A stretch of 18,073 bases of DNA from the NCBI GenBank assembly GCA_002709185.1, contig PAQB01000001.1:15075-33147 (forward strand), written 5' to 3'. Positions 16,363 to 18,073 of this stretch are shown here, piece by piece. Each line of letters opens with the position of its first letter. Within the stretch, counting starts at the first letter, position 1. The notes beneath the pieces were generated by a model. It saw only the letters and a list, made by a program, of their open reading frames with translations, was not told where the DNA came from and searched no databases. The position numbers were made by a program, and so were the translations under genes. The stretch is from Flavobacteriaceae bacterium. Its GTDB lineage: Bacteria > Bacteroidota > Bacteroidia > Flavobacteriales > Flavobacteriaceae.

Positions 16363-16394
16363 CAAATATACAATCGCAGCAGGGGGGTTGTCAA
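16363..16394 (-). promoter_or_regulatory. queA promoter (TTG-N21-TATATTTG)
   Basis: On the minus strand TATATTTG (16370-16363) is an exact TAnnTTTG, preceded by TTG (16394-16392) at 21 bases. The same stretch can also be read as a sigma70-like TTGACA-N18-TATATT. The 76-base gap between aroA and queA therefore holds this promoter, including a run of six C in the spacer. No terminator hairpin for aroA is evident. Confidence 0.65.
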
Positions 16395-16416
16395 GTATTA
16401 TAGGATTTATTTTTAT

Positions 16417-17637
16417 TTATTGTATTTCAACACCTAGCGTTTCAAGATCTTTCCAGAAATTGGGATAGGATTTTGAAACGACCTCCGCGTCTTCAATATA
16501 CAGGTCTGTTCTTAGCGCAAGCGGAGCGAATGCCATGGCCATACGGTGGTCATTGTAAGTGGCGATATGCGCCATTGAATTTAGGACATTGGGGGGATTT
16601 AGGGAAAGACTGTGGTCGGTAATTTCAACATTAGACCCCAATTTCTTAATTTCATTTTGAAGGGCTACCAAGCGGTCTGTTTCTTTGATTTTTAAAGTAT
16701 GTAACCCCGTCAACTCACAAGGGATTTTCAGCCCCAGGCAACTGACAGTGATGGTTTGAGCGATATCTGGAGCATCTGATAAGTTCAAGTTCAGACAACT
16801 TGGCAAATTGGTTCCAATTTTTTTCAATGAAAGTGTGGTGCCATCAAATTTGCTTTGAACGCCTAATTGTTTGTAAATATCAATTAAAACAGCATCGCCT
16901 TGAAGACTGTTAGATTTATAAGAACTGAGATCAATTTGTGTCCCAATTGGACTCAAGGCAACCAGGCTGTAAAAATAGGAGGCTGAAGACCAATCCGATT
17001 CAACTGTAAATGTTTTTGAAACCTCTTTTCGAAAAGACTCAACCTTTATAGTATGCGCTTCAAAACTTGTTCTAATCCCTAAATTTTCCAACAATGCCAA
17101 AGTCATTTTAATATATGGTGTCGAGGTGATTTTACCCTCTAAATGTAATGTCAGACCATTTTCTAGGGTTGGAGCAATCAGCATCAAGGCGGAGATATAC
17201 TGGCTGCTCACATTGGCCTTAAGAGACACCTTGTCATTAGAGAGATTTTTTCCTTTAATCAAAATTGGAGGATAACCTTCATTTTTTGTGTAAGTGATGG
17301 ATGCGCCCAAGGAAGTGAGTGCGTCCACTAATATTTTAATTGGACGCTCTTGCATTCGCTTAGACCCTGTCAAGGTGGTGGTTTTTCCAACGCGAGTAGC
17401 AAAATAAGCCGTTAAAAATCGCATGGCAGTTCCGGCATGGTGGATGTCCACCAATGAGCCTTTGGAAGCGATTGCTTTTTGCATCAATTGGCTGTCGTCA
17501 GAATTTGATAAATTATTTATTTTTAGTCCACTATAAAGTGCTTGTAAAAGCAAAACTCTGTTAGATTCACTTTTAGAGCCTGTAATTTTAAGTACTGAAA
17601 AGGGAGTTATTTTTGACTTTTTTAAAAAAATTTGCAC
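16417..17637 (-). CDS. aroA: 3-phosphoshikimate 1-carboxyvinyltransferase (EPSP synthase)
   Basis: A 406-residue enzyme of the shikimate pathway that joins phosphoenolpyruvate to shikimate-3-phosphate. Substrate and catalytic motifs are present: GSKSESNR (20-27, with K22, S23 and R27), AGTAMRF (68-74), SSQYISALM (144-152), SDAPDIAQT with D291, KETDRL with E319 and R322, NDHRMAM (362-368), and K389 in SKSYPNF. The position equivalent to E. coli P101, after AGTAMR, is Phe (F74). The start is the GTG at 17635-17637; no ATG occurs before residue 52, well past the substrate-binding motif. The GTG lies two bases after the stop of the MazG-like gene, so translational coupling is probable. The protein is slightly shorter than the E. 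coli enzyme, but all expected motifs are retained. Confidence 0.95.
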   Translation of the reverse strand: MQIFLKKSKITPFSVLKITGSKSESNRVLLLQALYSGLKINNLSNSDDSQLMQKAIASKGSLVDIHHAGTAMRFLTAYFATRVGKTTTLTGSKRMQERPIKILVDALTSLGASITYTKNEGYPPILIKGKNLSNDKVSLKANVSSQYISALMLIAPTLENGLTLHLEGKITSTPYIKMTLALLENLGIRTSFEAHTIKVESFRKEVSKTFTVESDWSSASYFYSLVALSPIGTQIDLSSYKSNSLQGDAVLIDIYKQLGVQSKFDGTTLSLKKIGTNLPSCLNLNLSDAPDIAQTITVSCLGLKIPCELTGLHTLKIKETDRLVALQNEIKKLGSNVEITDHSLSLNPPNVLNSMAHIATYNDHRMAMAFAPLALRTDLYIEDAEVVSKSYPNFWKDLETLGVEIQ

Positions 17638-17639
17638 AG

Positions 17640-17969
17640 TTATTTTAGCTTGTTATTGGCATGGTGACGATCGTGATCGCGTTTGGTTTTTAGTTTTAAT
17701 TTGGCATCAAAAGCCGTTTGTAAATCTACCCCGGTTTGGTTGGCCAGACACAAAACTACAAAAAGAACATCGGCCAACTCCTCTCCTAAGTCTTTGCTTT
17801 TATCGGACGCTTTTTCGCTTTGTTCGCCATAGCGGCGGGCAATGATTCGAGCAACCTCACCAACTTCCTCTGTAAGCTGAGCCATGTTGGTCAATTCATT
17901 AAAATAGCGAACCCCGTGGGTTTTTATCCATTGGTCCACAATTTTTTGTGCATTTTGAATGTTCATCAT
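17640..17969 (-). CDS. MazG-like nucleotide pyrophosphohydrolase
   Basis: A 109-residue single-domain, all-alpha NTP pyrophosphohydrolase of the MazG-like group, expected to hydrolyse (d)NTPs to monophosphates and pyrophosphate and so sanitise or balance nucleotide pools. The metal-binding signature is visible: EEVGEVARIIARRYG (34-48, with E34, E35 and E38) and EELADVLFVVLCLANQTGVD (63-82, with E64 and D67). Full-length E. coli MazG is a tandem two-domain protein, so this is the short form; the exact substrate cannot be read from sequence. It begins with two adjacent ATG codons (17967-17969 and 17964-17966). It is followed after two bases by aroA. This gene is probably the first of a two-gene transcript. 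Confidence 0.9.
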   Translation of the reverse strand: MMNIQNAQKIVDQWIKTHGVRYFNELTNMAQLTEEVGEVARIIARRYGEQSEKASDKSKDLGEELADVLFVVLCLANQTGVDLQTAFDAKLKLKTKRDHDRHHANNKLK

Positions 17970-18019
17970 TCTTGATTTTACCTTTTACTAAATTAAGTAT
18001 TGTGGCTCTGATTTCAAAT

Positions 18020-18056
18020 AAAAACCACTAAAATTATTCACGGTTTTTAGTGTCAA
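18020..18056 (-). promoter_or_regulatory. Upstream region of the MazG-like gene: weak promoter and hairpin sequences
   Basis: On the minus strand TTG (18056-18054) is followed after 17 bases by TAATTTTA (18036-18029), one mismatch from TAnnTTTG. The same segment holds an inverted repeat CACTAAAA/TTTTAGTG (18026-18033 and 18045-18052) followed on the minus strand by GTTTTTAT. That could be a weak terminator for a gene beyond the window. The rest of 17970-18073 shows no gene. Confidence 0.35.
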
Positions 18057-18073
18057 TTATAAGAGTAACTGGA

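Overview
The window is AT-rich, densely packed chromosomal DNA from a member of the Bacteroidota, most likely a marine or aquatic Flavobacteriaceae-type organism. Four things point there. A large surface protein ends in a type IX secretion system (T9SS) type B (CHU_C / gliding-motility-associated) sorting domain. Several upstream regions carry the Bacteroidota promoter pattern TTTG-N(17-23)-TAnnTTTG rather than a classic -35/-10. Shine-Dalgarno sequences are almost absent. SdhB, glycyl-tRNA synthetase, RlmN and the Ig-like lipoprotein also look flavobacterial. I see no tRNA, rRNA, CRISPR array, insertion sequence or phage gene; this is mostly core genome with two large envelope genes.

Layout. 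(1) 1-1062, plus strand: the 3' end of sdhA, then complete sdhB, subunits of succinate dehydrogenase/fumarate reductase. (2) 1059-3400, minus strand: a ComF-type phosphoribosyltransferase gene followed by an Ig-like (Big_5-like) lipoprotein gene whose stop codon overlaps that of sdhB tail to tail. (3) 3491-5032, plus: glyS, divergent from comF, with a -7 element so close to the ATG that the mRNA may be leaderless. (4) 5198-7858, plus: an 886-residue secreted adhesin-like protein (C-type lectin domain, Ig-like domain, five Cys-containing ~65-residue repeats, SprB-like segment, T9SS type B signal). (5) 7884-11321, minus, convergent: a 1145-residue outer-membrane beta-barrel protein with a region resembling the N-terminal part of SprA. 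(6) 11445-14212, plus: a tight three-gene unit of xthA (exonuclease III), an OmpA-like coiled-coil lipoprotein, and a Tas-like aldo/keto reductase. (7) 14215-17969, minus: rlmN, queA, aroA and a MazG-like pyrophosphohydrolase, in reverse order of transcription. An intrinsic terminator separates queA from rlmN and corrects the rlmN start.

The genes do not form one pathway. Functional groupings are respiration (sdhAB), translation and RNA modification (glyS, queA, rlmN), nucleotide/DNA maintenance (comF-like, xthA, MazG-like), shikimate synthesis (aroA) and the cell envelope (two lipoproteins, adhesin, large barrel). The points most worth a second look are the adhesin/SprA-like-barrel convergent pair, a 26-bp perfect palindrome next to the xthA promoter, the possible leaderless glyS message, the A-B-B-A repeat order in the adhesin, and the mutually exclusive hairpins upstream of the MazG-like gene. 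I found no clear evidence of a wholly new defence or mobile system.
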